DNA of 7,867 nucleotides from Gammaproteobacteria bacterium (GCA_003230195.1 QIHH01000241.1:1-7867), one strand, 5' to 3'; shown: positions 1 through 7,160, counted from the first letter of the stretch. The notes: a model not told the origin generated them from the sequence alone. Numbers and translations: made by a program.

Positions 1-79
1 GCGGGAGAAACAGGAAGCTGTAGTAGAAACTGGAGCCGCTTTTGGCCGCTTTGTTCTGGCAGTATTGGTCGGGTGTCAT
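1..79 (-). CDS. hpnD: Presqualene diphosphate synthase HpnD, N-terminal 26 codons only (cut by window edge)
   Basis: HpnD belongs to the squalene/phytoene synthase family. It condenses two farnesyl diphosphates to presqualene diphosphate in the HpnC/HpnD/HpnE route to squalene and hopanoids. Only the first 26 residues lie in the window. They begin MTPDQYCQNKAAKSGSSFYY and continue SFLFLP. This pattern (TPDxYC, then KAAxSGSSFYYSFLFLP) is the typical start of HpnD-type proteins in Gammaproteobacteria. The ATG is firm because an in-frame TAA lies one codon upstream. No strong Shine-Dalgarno sequence is visible. The gene lies about 150 bases downstream of the cyclase gene on the same strand, so it may have its own promoter or be read through from it. 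The HpnD assignment rests on recall of a short segment. HpnC or another family member is possible, but the family itself is fairly secure. Confidence 0.75.
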   Translation of the reverse strand, partial: MTPDQYCQNKAAKSGSSFYYSFLFLP

Positions 80-113
80 GGTTTATCGAATCTGATTGTG
101 AATCTGAACCCTC

Positions 114-142
114 ATGATCCTGATGTGGGGCTGGTGAGTCAA
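114..142 (-). promoter_or_regulatory. Weak candidate sigma70 promoter upstream of hpnD
   Basis: On the minus strand TTGACT (five of six matches to the -35 consensus) is followed after 17 bases by GATCAT (three of six to the -10), about 35 bases upstream of the hpnD ATG. The -35 and the spacing are good, but the -10 is poor. It is listed because the gap between the cyclase gene and hpnD is long enough for an independent promoter, and this is the best candidate seen there. Confidence 0.2.
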
Positions 143-230
143 GTTTGTCTGTGTTTAGCGTTATTTGAACAAGGGGAAGGGATGCGTGATGCCGCTCTTC
201 TGGGGCTGGAGTGCTGTTTAAAGATTTGTA

Positions 231-1541
231 TTAGCTGTTTTGAGCCTGTGCCAGTGTGTTATTCACCAAGTCCTGGATAGATTGTCGATCCTGAGGGTCA
301 ATGATGGTGAACTCAATGCTCATTTCATAGCCTTCATATTTCTTTTCAACTTTTAATATCTTGCCGTAGATATCGTTGCACTCGACGCCGAGTATGTTGA
401 AATCAAGCGCAAATCGAACAAAAAAATAGGGATCTATCTTAGTATCGCTATAAGCAAGCATGCCGCCAGTACTCATATTCGAAATTCTGCCGGTATTTTG
501 TTCTGAGGTGATGATTTTTCCTTCGCAGACGTGGAATTTAAAGGGGATATCGATATCAACACGAGGGCTTCGTCGTATTTCTCTTTCTGGGACTTTAAAG
601 TGTTCTGGGTTGGTGATGCTGATGAGTTCATACATGGGAATCGCTTCTCGTCTGCCCTTTACAATCACCAGCATGGGTTCACTCACTTGAGTGACATCGT
701 GCACTTGCTGGTAAGTCGCATCACTGATTAGCACTTGGCCACATACGGTATGTGATTCAATACGTGCTGTTAAATTAACATCGGCACCGATAACCGTCTG
801 CTCGTTATACAACGCAGAACCCAGTTTGCTGGCAACCACCTTGCCAGTATTGATGCCGATACCCATATAGAGCGCGGGCATACCGAGTTGTTGATTTTCA
901 CGATTGAATTTATACATCGCAATTTGCATCTCTGTGGCACAAGTGACGGCATCTGCGGCATCTTTTTTTGTACCATCATATGAGCCGAAAAGGGCGAGTA
1001 TCGAGTCACCCATGAGTTTATCAATAGTGCCATTATGTCTGTAAATAATCTCACTCATGTGTTCAAAGTAGCGGTTAAGCAGACTGATAGTCTGGTCAGG
1101 GCTGTAGGTTTCCGAGATGGTGGTATAGCCGCGCAGGTCAGAGATTAAAATGGTTGCTTCAAAGGTGTCTCGACGGGATTGTGCCCAGTCGACTTTTTTA
1201 GTGATTAGGGCAAGTTCCTGCTCAAGGGCATGAATGCTTTCATTGACAGCAGGTGTTTCATTGCTGGAATGGTTAAGGAGATCGATGAATTCATGTGTAG
1301 GTGCCAGCAGGGCCTGTACCTGTGACTTTGGGTCAGGGTTATCTAGCTGTTTTCTGGTATGGCAGAGTCGCCAAGTGAAAAAAACCGCAATAATTGTTGC
1401 GCTGGTAATTAATATTAGCTCTGTGCCACTAGTACTGGTGAGAAAAATAGCGGTAATACAAGGGATTAATGCCGCCGAAAGTAGCCCTAAAAGTTGCGGG
1501 GGCGATATTCTTGGTGTGGCATTTCTAGCGGTAGTTGGCAT
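231..1541 (-). CDS. Membrane-anchored class III adenylate cyclase with C-terminal PilZ (c-di-GMP-binding) domain
   Basis: This 436-residue protein probably makes cAMP from ATP at the inner membrane, with its cyclase on the cytoplasmic side. Two hydrophobic helices (about residues 17-36 and 41-59) are followed by a linker with a possible short coiled coil (about 100-117). The class III cyclase domain spans about 125-305. The two metal-binding aspartates are D135 (ILISDLRGYT) and D179 (DKLMGDS). K175 and T249 sit at the purine-specifying positions, a Lys/Thr pair known from class IIIb adenylate cyclases. N256 and R260 (VNLTAR) are the transition-state pair. A PilZ domain follows at about 319-425, with both c-di-GMP signatures: RxxxR (R323-R327) and NxSxxG (N355, S357, G360). 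The ATG is firm because an in-frame TAA directly precedes it. The gene lies 91 bases after mobA. Inference: c-di-GMP binding tunes cAMP output. Guanylate cyclase activity is less likely given K175. Confidence 0.88.
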   Translation of the reverse strand: MPTTARNATPRISPPQLLGLLSAALIPCITAIFLTSTSGTELILITSATIIAVFFTWRLCHTRKQLDNPDPKSQVQALLAPTHEFIDLLNHSSNETPAVNESIHALEQELALITKKVDWAQSRRDTFEATILISDLRGYTTISETYSPDQTISLLNRYFEHMSEIIYRHNGTIDKLMGDSILALFGSYDGTKKDAADAVTCATEMQIAMYKFNRENQQLGMPALYMGIGINTGKVVASKLGSALYNEQTVIGADVNLTARIESHTVCGQVLISDATYQQVHDVTQVSEPMLVIVKGRREAIPMYELISITNPEHFKVPEREIRRSPRVDIDIPFKFHVCEGKIITSEQNTGRISNMSTGGMLAYSDTKIDPYFFVRFALDFNILGVECNDIYGKILKVEKKYEGYEMSIEFTIIDPQDRQSIQDLVNNTLAQAQNS

Positions 1542-1632
1542 TTATTTCAGTATTATCTTCATAACTTTCATAAATGACTATCGGCGAATGTGGTCATGCC
1601 TTAAGCATTGAATATGACTTTATTATTGGTGG

Positions 1633-2238
1633 TTATGGTGTTTTATTTTGAATGTTTGCCAGCATTGCCTCAGTATTGATATTGATAAATGCCATTGGCT
1701 GATCAGAAAAATCGACCTCAATGGTACCTTCCTGCTTTAACCATAAAGTGACCTTTTTTTCCTGAGATGCCAGGAATGTTTGTAGCGAATTGATTAAGCG
1801 TCGATGGATCATTGAAAAGAGAGGCTGGCGGCGTTGGCCATCATGCGCAGTAAACAGCAGGCAGGCTGTCTGGTTAGCTGTCTGGTGCATGCGAAGGCGT
1901 AAGTTCGGCGGTGGGTAGGGGGTGTCGCATGGGATGGTCAAGAGCCAGTCGCTCTTACATTGCAGCAGTGCGCTGAGGATGCCGCCAAGTGGGCCCTGAT
2001 TATTTATCTGGTCAGTTATGACGGGGTAACCATATTTTTGATAGTGTTCTATGTTGCGGTTAGCACTGATGATAAGGCTTGAAATCTGTGGTTGCAGTCG
2101 CGCGATGACATGTTCTATTAGTGGTTTACCATCAAGCTTGACCAGTCCTTTGTCGACCCCTCCCATGCGGCGACCTTCCCCGCCAGCTAATATGACCGCG
2201 GTGACGCTAGCAGGTGTCATCTCATCAATGCTATTCAT
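1633..2238 (-). CDS. mobA: Molybdenum cofactor guanylyltransferase MobA
   Basis: MobA transfers GMP from GTP to Mo-molybdopterin, giving the guanine dinucleotide cofactor used by DMSO-reductase-family enzymes such as nitrate and formate oxidoreductases. It acts in the cytoplasm. The 201-residue length is normal for the family. The nucleotide-binding motif LAGGEGRRMGGVDKGL is at about residues 17-32, followed by the conserved GPLGGILSAL near 82-91 and the metal-binding PCDTPYPP near 103-110. The C-terminus has the family's F-x-N-I-N-T signature (FININTEAML). The ATG overlaps the moeA stop by four bases (ATGA), which suggests translational coupling. A second in-frame ATG six codons on is possible, but the overlap favours the first. 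This is the last gene of the Mo-cofactor cluster, with no obvious hairpin terminator after it. Confidence 0.95.
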   Translation of the reverse strand: MNSIDEMTPASVTAVILAGGEGRRMGGVDKGLVKLDGKPLIEHVIARLQPQISSLIISANRNIEHYQKYGYPVITDQINNQGPLGGILSALLQCKSDWLLTIPCDTPYPPPNLRLRMHQTANQTACLLFTAHDGQRRQPLFSMIHRRLINSLQTFLASQEKKVTLWLKQEGTIEVDFSDQPMAFININTEAMLANIQNKTP

Positions 2239-3407
2239 GTGATGAGTTCGTTGAAGGGAATCACTTCGACCGGATCACCAAGTGTGATGCTGCTGTTAGG
2301 TGGGATGATGGTCAGGCAATTTGCCCATACGGTTGAACTTAAAATACCGGAGCCCTGTTTGCCAGATGTATTAACTTCGTTGCCGTGTTCGGCAGTTGTT
2401 AAGCGTGAGCGTACGTACTCCTGTCGGGTGCTATTTTTAGTATGATTAAACTGTGCTCGGGCTTTGATGGTTTGAGGGTGAGTCTGATCGACACCCTGCA
2501 TGCGCAGAATATAGGGGCGCGCAAACAGGCAGAAGGTGACAAATAGTGAGACTGGATTGCCGGGCAGGCCAAAAAACGGGGTACTGTTAACCTCGCCAAA
2601 AGCGAGTGGTTTACCCGGTTTGATGTTGAGTTTCCATATGTTCAGTTTTCCCAGATGTTCAATGGCGGCTTTAACATGGTCTTCTTCGCCAACTGAAACG
2701 CCGCCACTGCTGATGATCAGATCTGCATCGGTCGCCGCTGCTTTAAGAGCGCTAATGGTCGCTGATAATGTGTCCGAGATAGTGCCGCAATCGATGATTT
2801 CACAACCGAGGGCCTGAAGCAGTCCAATCAATGTGAAGTGGTTGGCGTTATAGCGCTTGCCATTCTGTAATGCGCTGCCGGGCATCAGCAGTTCACTGCC
2901 GGTTGATAGCAGTGCAACTTTTAAGCGACGAAAGACAGGAATAGTGGCGATGCCATTTGCGCCGATGAGCCCCATTGCCTGTGGCTGTATACGATAGCCA
3001 GCTGAGAGAAAAGAATGCCCTTGTTCAATGTCTTCACCTGCGCGTCGAATATGCTGACCAATACTGACAGGTGTATCAAAAGTGACGTGACTATTTTCAG
3101 TATGACTCTGTTCCTGTGGAATGACGGTATCTGCACCAGCAGGAATCGCTGCGCCGGTAAAGATGCGCGCCGCGCTACTGGTTGCCAGTTCAACGGGGAT
3201 CTCGCCAGCGGTAATGCGTTGAGAGATGGGCAGTGTTGTTGAGCCTTGTGTTGCAAGGTCATCATGACGCAGGGCATAACCATCCATTGCACTATTATCC
3301 GTTGGCGGAATGGGGTGAGGTGCGATGAGTGGTTTGGCAAGGACTCGCCCTAGCGCATTTAGCAGTGAGCACTGTTCTATCTGATTGATGGTGCGTGCAA
3401 GTGCCAA
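2235..3407 (-). CDS. moeA: Molybdopterin molybdenumtransferase MoeA (start uncertain, true N-terminus probably upstream)
   Basis: MoeA inserts molybdate into adenylylated molybdopterin, the step before MobA. Visible family marks are PPTDNSAMDGYAL (about residues 34-46), FTGAAIPAGAD (83-93), the MPT-binding-like domain with LLSTGSEL (166-173) and SSGGVSVGEEDH (233-244), then NIKPGKPLAFG (261-271) and FFGLPGNPVS (278-287). The C-terminal MoeA domain IV runs to residue 390. The start given is TTG, the only canonical start codon in the open frame. It cuts off the usual first helix: the frame continues upstream with TTLLNANEALTRLLALART, which resembles the standard MoeA N-terminus (SVEEALARLLA). 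The protein therefore probably starts further up, perhaps at an ATC at 3456-3458, two bases after the moaB stop, for about 407 residues. The gene sits between moaB and mobA and overlaps mobA by four bases. Confidence 0.93.
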   Translation of the reverse strand: MALARTINQIEQCSLLNALGRVLAKPLIAPHPIPPTDNSAMDGYALRHDDLATQGSTTLPISQRITAGEIPVELATSSAARIFTGAAIPAGADTVIPQEQSHTENSHVTFDTPVSIGQHIRRAGEDIEQGHSFLSAGYRIQPQAMGLIGANGIATIPVFRRLKVALLSTGSELLMPGSALQNGKRYNANHFTLIGLLQALGCEIIDCGTISDTLSATISALKAAATDADLIISSGGVSVGEEDHVKAAIEHLGKLNIWKLNIKPGKPLAFGEVNSTPFFGLPGNPVSLFVTFCLFARPYILRMQGVDQTHPQTIKARAQFNHTKNSTRQEYVRSRLTTAEHGNEVNTSGKQGSGILSSTVWANCLTIIPPNSSITLGDPVEVIPFNELIT

Positions 3408-3460
3408 CAGACGCGTAAGTGCCTCGTTGGCGTTTAATAAAGTTGTCTGGGTAGTGATGG

Positions 3461-3973
3461 TTAAATCTCGCGCAGTCTTGGAATGAGTTCGACAAAGTTG
3501 CAGGGTTTATTGCGGTTGTCTAGCTGCTCTTTTAGGATACCTTCCCAGGCTGTTCTGCATGCACCGGGTGAACCGGGGATGCAGAAAATAAAGGTGGCGT
3601 TGGCAATTCCCCCCAGTGCGCGTGACTGTATCGTCGCTGTTTTGATTTCATTAAACGAGAGCGTGCGGAAAAGCTCGCCGAAACCTTCAATCTCTTTATC
3701 GAGCAGTGGCTTGATCGCTTCTGGAGTACCGTCTCGGCCAGTGAGGCCGGTGCCGCCGCTGATGATAATGATCTGCACGTTGTCGTTTGCAATCCAGCGT
3801 GAAACCAGCGCGCGTATCTGATAGATATCATCGGGCAGGATGATCTTTTTTTCTGCCATCGTATGGCCCGCAGATGTAATCTGTTCGGCAAGGTATTTTC
3901 CAGACCGGTCAGTTTCTTCGTTACGCGTGTCAGAGACTGTCAATAGCGCTATTCTGAGTGGTGTCAATGTCAT
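3461..3973 (-). CDS. moaB: Molybdenum cofactor biosynthesis protein MoaB
   Basis: MoaB belongs to the MogA/MoaB family that adenylylates molybdopterin to prepare it for metal insertion by MoeA. In E. coli the active protein is MogA and MoaB is its close relative. The 170-residue protein matches E. coli MoaB in length and in many segments: RIALLTVSDTRNEETDRSG near the N-terminus, IIISGGTGLTGRDGTPEA (about 69-86, the MPT-binding GGTG loop), EIEGFGELFRTLSFNEI (93-109), QSRALGGIAN (115-124) and IPGSPGACRTAWE (131-143). The end, NKPCNFVELIPRLREI, also follows the MoaB pattern. The ATG is the first in the frame and its ribosome site is weak. It lies 66 bases after acs and directly before moeA. With no mogA in the window, it may supply the adenylylation step itself, though that is an inference. 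Confidence 0.94.
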   Translation of the reverse strand: MTLTPLRIALLTVSDTRNEETDRSGKYLAEQITSAGHTMAEKKIILPDDIYQIRALVSRWIANDNVQIIIISGGTGLTGRDGTPEAIKPLLDKEIEGFGELFRTLSFNEIKTATIQSRALGGIANATFIFCIPGSPGACRTAWEGILKEQLDNRNKPCNFVELIPRLREI

Positions 3974-4039
3974 GGTTATTTGCTCGTCGGGCCTGTTGTG
4001 TATTGTGCGAAGGTCTCAATGTGTAACAGTTGCTGTATG

Positions 4040-6001
4040 CTATTCTTTCCCCTGTAGTTGAAGCAGGATGGCTTCATTTTCAAGCGTAGATGTATCTGAC
4101 GTAATCTCTTCACCACTGGCAATGGTACGCAGCAGGCGGCGCATGATTTTTCCAGAGCGGGTTTTAGGCAGATTGTCCGCGTAGCGGATATTGCTTGGTT
4201 TGGCGATAGCTCCAATTTGTTCGCCGACCCAGTTGCGCAGTTCGTTTGTCAGTGTTTCATCAACGCCGTCAGCAGGGCGTTCTCCTTTGAGTACCACATA
4301 GGCAAAGATCGTCTCGCCTTTGATCTCGTCGGGTCTGCCAACAACGGCTGCTTCAACCACTGCCGGGTGCGCGACCAGTGCTGATTCCACTTCCATCGTG
4401 CCAAGGCGGTGGCCAGAGACATTGAGGACATCGTCGATGCGACCCATGATCCAGAAATAACCATCTTGGTCACGACGCGCACTGTCGCCAGCGACATAGA
4501 AACGGTTGTTGAACATCCCCCAGTAGGTTTCGACATAACGCGCATCATCACCCCAGATGCCACGCAGCATCGAGGGCCATGGTTTGCGAACGACGAGCAG
4601 GCCGCCTTTATCAGGAGTGGTGATGCTATTGCCTTCATCATCCACCACGTCGAGTGCCATACCAGGCAGTGCACGGGTGCAGGAGCCTGGCTTGGTGGCA
4701 GTAACGCCGGGTATTGGTGAAATCATATTGGCACCGGTCTCGGTCTGCCACCAGGTGTCGACAATGGGGCAGCGCGCTTTGCCAATCACCTCGTGATACC
4801 ACATCCACGCCTCGGGATTGATCGGTTCACCCACCGTGCCGAGCAGACGGATGGAGGAGAGGTCATATCTGTTCGGTACCTCATCGCCACTTTTCATCAA
4901 TGCTCGAATCGCGGTAGGTGCGGTGTAGAAAACCGTTATTTTATGCTCTTCACATAGCTTCCAGAAGCGCCCGGTATCGGGTACGGTTGGCGCGCCCTCG
5001 TAAATCATAATGGTGCCACCGACGGCGAGTGGGCCGTAAGCGACGTAACTATGGCCAGTGATCCACCCCACATCAGCGGTGCACCAGAAAATGTCGTCGG
5101 GGCGGTGATCGAAGACCCACTTCATCGTTATGATAGTGCCGAGCAGGTAACCCGCGCTGGAGTGTTGAATGCCCTTGGGTTTGCCGGTTGAGCCTGAGGT
5201 GTAGAGCAGGAAGAGAGGATGTTCAGCACTGACGCTAACCGGTGCACATTCGTCATCGACAGCGGCTATTGCATCAGACCACCAGATATCACGTCCTGCC
5301 TTCATCGAGATATCATGTTGGGTACGTTTCAACACGATTACTTTCTGTAGTGATTTACCACAGCACTCCAATGCCTTGTCTGCCGCTGCTTTGAGTTCAA
5401 CGATCTTACCGCCACGATGGCCGCCATCGGCGGTAATGAGCACCTTTGCACTGGCATCATCGATGCGATCTTTTAGTGCCTCAGCGGAAAAGCCACCAAA
5501 TACGACCGAGTGAATCGCGCCGATTCGGGCGCACGCCTGCATCGCGATAACAGCTTCCGGCACCATTGGCATGTAGATTACCACGCGATCACCTGTCTCA
5601 ACGCCCTGTGCTTTGAGTGCATTGGCAAAGCGGCAGGTGTCACGGTGCAGTTCGGCATAGGAAATATGGCGAGTATCACCTTGCTCGCCTTCGAAGATAA
5701 TCGCGGTTTTGTCCGCTTTGTCAGCGAGGTGACGATCAATGCAATTATAAGAGACATTGAGTTCGCCATCTTCAAACCAGCGATAGTGTGGGGCATTACG
5801 ACTGTTTAGTGTGGTACTAAAAGGTTTGTCCCAGTTAAGCTCATCACGTGCAAGGCTTGCCCAGAAACCTTCATGGTCATCTTCTGCCTGCTGGTAGAGC
5901 GCCTGTAATGTTGACTCATCTATCGTGGTATTTTTGGCAAAGTCAGCAGTGGGGGGGAATAAACGATTTTCCTGCAGGATTGAATCGATATTCTGTGGCA
6001 T
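4040..6001 (-). CDS. acs: Acetyl-CoA synthetase (AMP-forming) Acs
   Basis: Acs activates acetate to acetyl-CoA through acetyl-AMP, a cytoplasmic reaction for acetate assimilation. The 653-residue protein has the normal family length. An N-terminal Acs domain (FWASLARDELNWDKPF, about 46-61) precedes the AMP-binding core with LLYTSGSTGKPKGI (265-278), the ATP motif DTWWQTETG (415-423), whose Trp pair restricts the pocket to acetate-sized acids, and the hinge region GRIDDVLNVSGHRLG (520-534). The C-terminal lid ends with PKTRSGKIMRR. K618 there is the conserved catalytic lysine, acetylated by Pat/AcuA-type enzymes in other bacteria. The ATG has a strong ribosome site: AGAGGGA at 6008-6014, seven bases upstream. 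The 215-base leader region to the dksA-type gene probably holds its promoter, but no convincing -35/-10 pair was found. No frameshift or missing key residue is seen. Confidence 0.97.
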   Translation of the reverse strand: MPQNIDSILQENRLFPPTADFAKNTTIDESTLQALYQQAEDDHEGFWASLARDELNWDKPFSTTLNSRNAPHYRWFEDGELNVSYNCIDRHLADKADKTAIIFEGEQGDTRHISYAELHRDTCRFANALKAQGVETGDRVVIYMPMVPEAVIAMQACARIGAIHSVVFGGFSAEALKDRIDDASAKVLITADGGHRGGKIVELKAAADKALECCGKSLQKVIVLKRTQHDISMKAGRDIWWSDAIAAVDDECAPVSVSAEHPLFLLYTSGSTGKPKGIQHSSAGYLLGTIITMKWVFDHRPDDIFWCTADVGWITGHSYVAYGPLAVGGTIMIYEGAPTVPDTGRFWKLCEEHKITVFYTAPTAIRALMKSGDEVPNRYDLSSIRLLGTVGEPINPEAWMWYHEVIGKARCPIVDTWWQTETGANMISPIPGVTATKPGSCTRALPGMALDVVDDEGNSITTPDKGGLLVVRKPWPSMLRGIWGDDARYVETYWGMFNNRFYVAGDSARRDQDGYFWIMGRIDDVLNVSGHRLGTMEVESALVAHPAVVEAAVVGRPDEIKGETIFAYVVLKGERPADGVDETLTNELRNWVGEQIGAIAKPSNIRYADNLPKTRSGKIMRRLLRTIASGEEITSDTSTLENEAILLQLQGKE

Positions 6002-6157
6002 ATCTTTTCCCTCTAGTGTCGTATTTGTATGTGTGTGAAATTAAATTCTGTATGATGATAATTTACCACAGCATGATACCGCCACGTTTAAAAAGCGCAG
6101 CGGAAAATAGAGTGCTGGTGAGTAGTGCGACAGGCAAGTGCCGACAAAGGTGTTGCG

Positions 6158-6181
6158 CGAGATGGCACTGCTGCCATCTCG
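6158..6181 (-). terminator. Perfect 10-bp hairpin after the dksA-type gene
   Basis: CGAGATGGCA and its exact reverse complement TGCCATCTCG flank a 4-base loop, about 36 bases past the dksA-type stop codon. The stem is strong, but on the minus strand no T-run follows it (CGCAACACC comes next), and a T6 run lies before it instead. It may be an inefficient or Rho-assisted terminator, or a 3'-end stabilising hairpin, separating the dksA-type gene from acs. No plus-strand gene nearby would use it. Confidence 0.5.
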
Positions 6182-6216
6182 TTGTTACAAAAAAGAGAGA
6201 GGGCGAAGTGGATCGC

Positions 6217-6954
6217 TTAACCTCTTATCTGTTTTTCCCGAATCTCATCAAGCGTCTTACAATCAATGCAAAGGCTGGCCGTGGGCCTTGCTTCGAGGCG
6301 ACGGATACCAATTTCGATACCGCAAATATTGCAATAACCGTAGTCTTCATTTTTAAGGTTATTGACGGATTCATCGATTTTTTTAATCAACTTACGCTCG
6401 CGGTCACGCGCACGCAGTTCCAGTGCGAATTCAGACTCCTGGCTGGCGCGGTCGTTTGGATCTGGAAAGTTAGCGGCCTCATCCTGCATGTGATGTACAG
6501 TACGGTCGACCTCTTCCATTAATTCAGTCTTCCAAGCCCCAAGTATTTTAATGAAATGGGCCGTTTGTGGTTCATTCATATACTCTTCGCCTTTTTTCTC
6601 AACATAAGGGGCAAAACCGCCTTGAGTAGAAGTCGGTGCCACTGGCTTTTTCGCTAATTTTGCTGTTGTCACTATCGTATTTTTCTTCGTTACTGGAACT
6701 GGTGTTTTTACCGTAGTCGCTTTTTTCGTAACTGCCGCTTTAGCAGCTACTTTTTTCGTAACTGCCTTTTTCACAACCGCCTTTTTTGCAACTGCCTTTT
6801 TAGTTGTCGCTTTTTTCGTAACCGCCTTTTTTGTGGTTGACGAAGTCTTCTTCGCCGCTTTTTTGGTGGCAACTTTCTTTTTTGCAGCCACTTCCTTAAC
6901 AGTCGATTTTTTAACTGCTTTTTTCGTCACTGCTCTCTTTTTTGCTGCCGCCAT
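6217..6954 (-). CDS. dksA: RNA polymerase-binding regulator DksA with lysine-rich histone-H1-like N-terminal tail
   Basis: DksA enters the secondary channel of RNA polymerase and, with ppGpp, represses stable-RNA promoters and activates amino-acid biosynthesis promoters. Residues from about 114 to 245 align end to end with E. coli DksA: the GEEYMNEPQ segment, the coiled coil with tip DPNDRA (D165, D168 and A170 match the E. coli tip residues D71, D74 and A76), and the zinc finger with C208, C211, C229 and C232 around GIEIGIRRLEARPTA. The first 110 or so residues are different: a Lys/Ala/Thr/Val-rich disordered tail built of AVTKK-like units, similar in composition to bacterial H1-like proteins. 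E. coli DksA has 151 residues, so this form is about 95 longer. The ATG has GGGAG ten bases upstream and a good promoter. Some other Gammaproteobacteria (Xanthomonadaceae, from memory) carry similar tailed DksA. Confidence 0.93.
   Translation of the reverse strand: MAAAKKRAVTKKAVKKSTVKEVAAKKKVATKKAAKKTSSTTKKAVTKKATTKKAVAKKAVVKKAVTKKVAAKAAVTKKATTVKTPVPVTKKNTIVTTAKLAKKPVAPTSTQGGFAPYVEKKGEEYMNEPQTAHFIKILGAWKTELMEEVDRTVHHMQDEAANFPDPNDRASQESEFALELRARDRERKLIKKIDESVNNLKNEDYGYCNICGIEIGIRRLEARPTASLCIDCKTLDEIREKQIRG
6706..6825 (-). repeat. Eight degenerate 15-base units encoding AVTKK-type pentapeptides
   Basis: Within the dksA tail, residues 44-83 read as eight units in a strict five-residue period: AVTKK, ATTKK, AVAKK, AVVKK, AVTKK, VAAKA, AVTKK, ATTVK. 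At DNA level this gives repeated A5-A6 tracts every 15 bases (T-tracts on the plus strand). Looser copies of the same pattern extend through residues 1-43. The units differ enough in third positions to suggest an old expansion and not a recent tandem duplication. Confidence 0.85.
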
Positions 6955-6995
6955 TGCGTGATATCTCCCACATGCGCTTGCGAAATAAACCCGGA

Positions 6996-7024
6996 TTTAT
7001 ACCAGAAAAAGCATTGATACTCAA
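6996..7024 (-). promoter_or_regulatory. Sigma70-type promoter of dksA
   Basis: On the minus strand TTGAGT (7019-7024) is separated by 17 bases from TATAAA (6996-7001), which is preceded by TGG, an extended -10 element. The predicted transcription start is about 6989, giving a leader of roughly 35 bases before the dksA ATG with GGGAG as ribosome site. Spacing and both hexamers are good. The -35 hexamer lies inside a perfect inverted repeat. Confidence 0.7.
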
Positions 7025-7030
7025 TGCTTT
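7008..7030. repeat. Perfect 10-bp palindrome over the -35 region of the dksA promoter
   Basis: AAAGCATTGA and TCAATGCTTT flank a 3-base centre. The repeat covers the -35 hexamer and part of the spacer. It could be an operator for a dimeric repressor. Alternatively it is an intrinsic terminator for minus-strand transcription coming from the tRNA side, since on that strand the stem is followed by a T5 run. The 3-base loop is tight for a terminator. The sequence alone does not decide between the two. Confidence 0.55.
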
Positions 7031-7160
7031 AGATTGCATAAATTAACGGAATATTGGTGCATGTTGTGTTCGAATTTGTTTAATTCATAATATTAGGGAA
7101 TTAATGGTGATGTGCAGCGCGCGACTGATTAGTCGTTTTGAATGCATTTTGAGCGTTGTT

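Noticed and set aside
2..280. Plus-strand open frame running from the window edge over the hpnD start
   Set aside because: It is antisense to the recognisable HpnD N-terminus and the cyclase 3' end, with a Cys-rich sequence lacking family resemblance.
1542..1571. Nine-codon frame MKVMKIILK whose TAA directly abuts the cyclase ATG
   Set aside because: It has no ribosome site and is short enough to arise by chance. A leader peptide is possible but unsupported.
6034..6049. Possible CRP site (TGTGA half-site) upstream of acs, tempting because a cyclase gene is nearby
   Set aside because: The second half (ATTCT) does not match TCACA, so only one half-site is present.
5848..6522. Plus-strand open frame of 224 codons across the acs/dksA gap
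   Set aside because: It is antisense to the start of acs and to the conserved 3' half of dksA, and its protein has no recognisable motif. The minus-strand genes explain both flanks.
7122..7135. CGACT-GATT-AGTCG followed by TTTT on the plus strand, terminator-like
   Set aside because: The stem is only five base pairs and no plus-strand gene precedes it.
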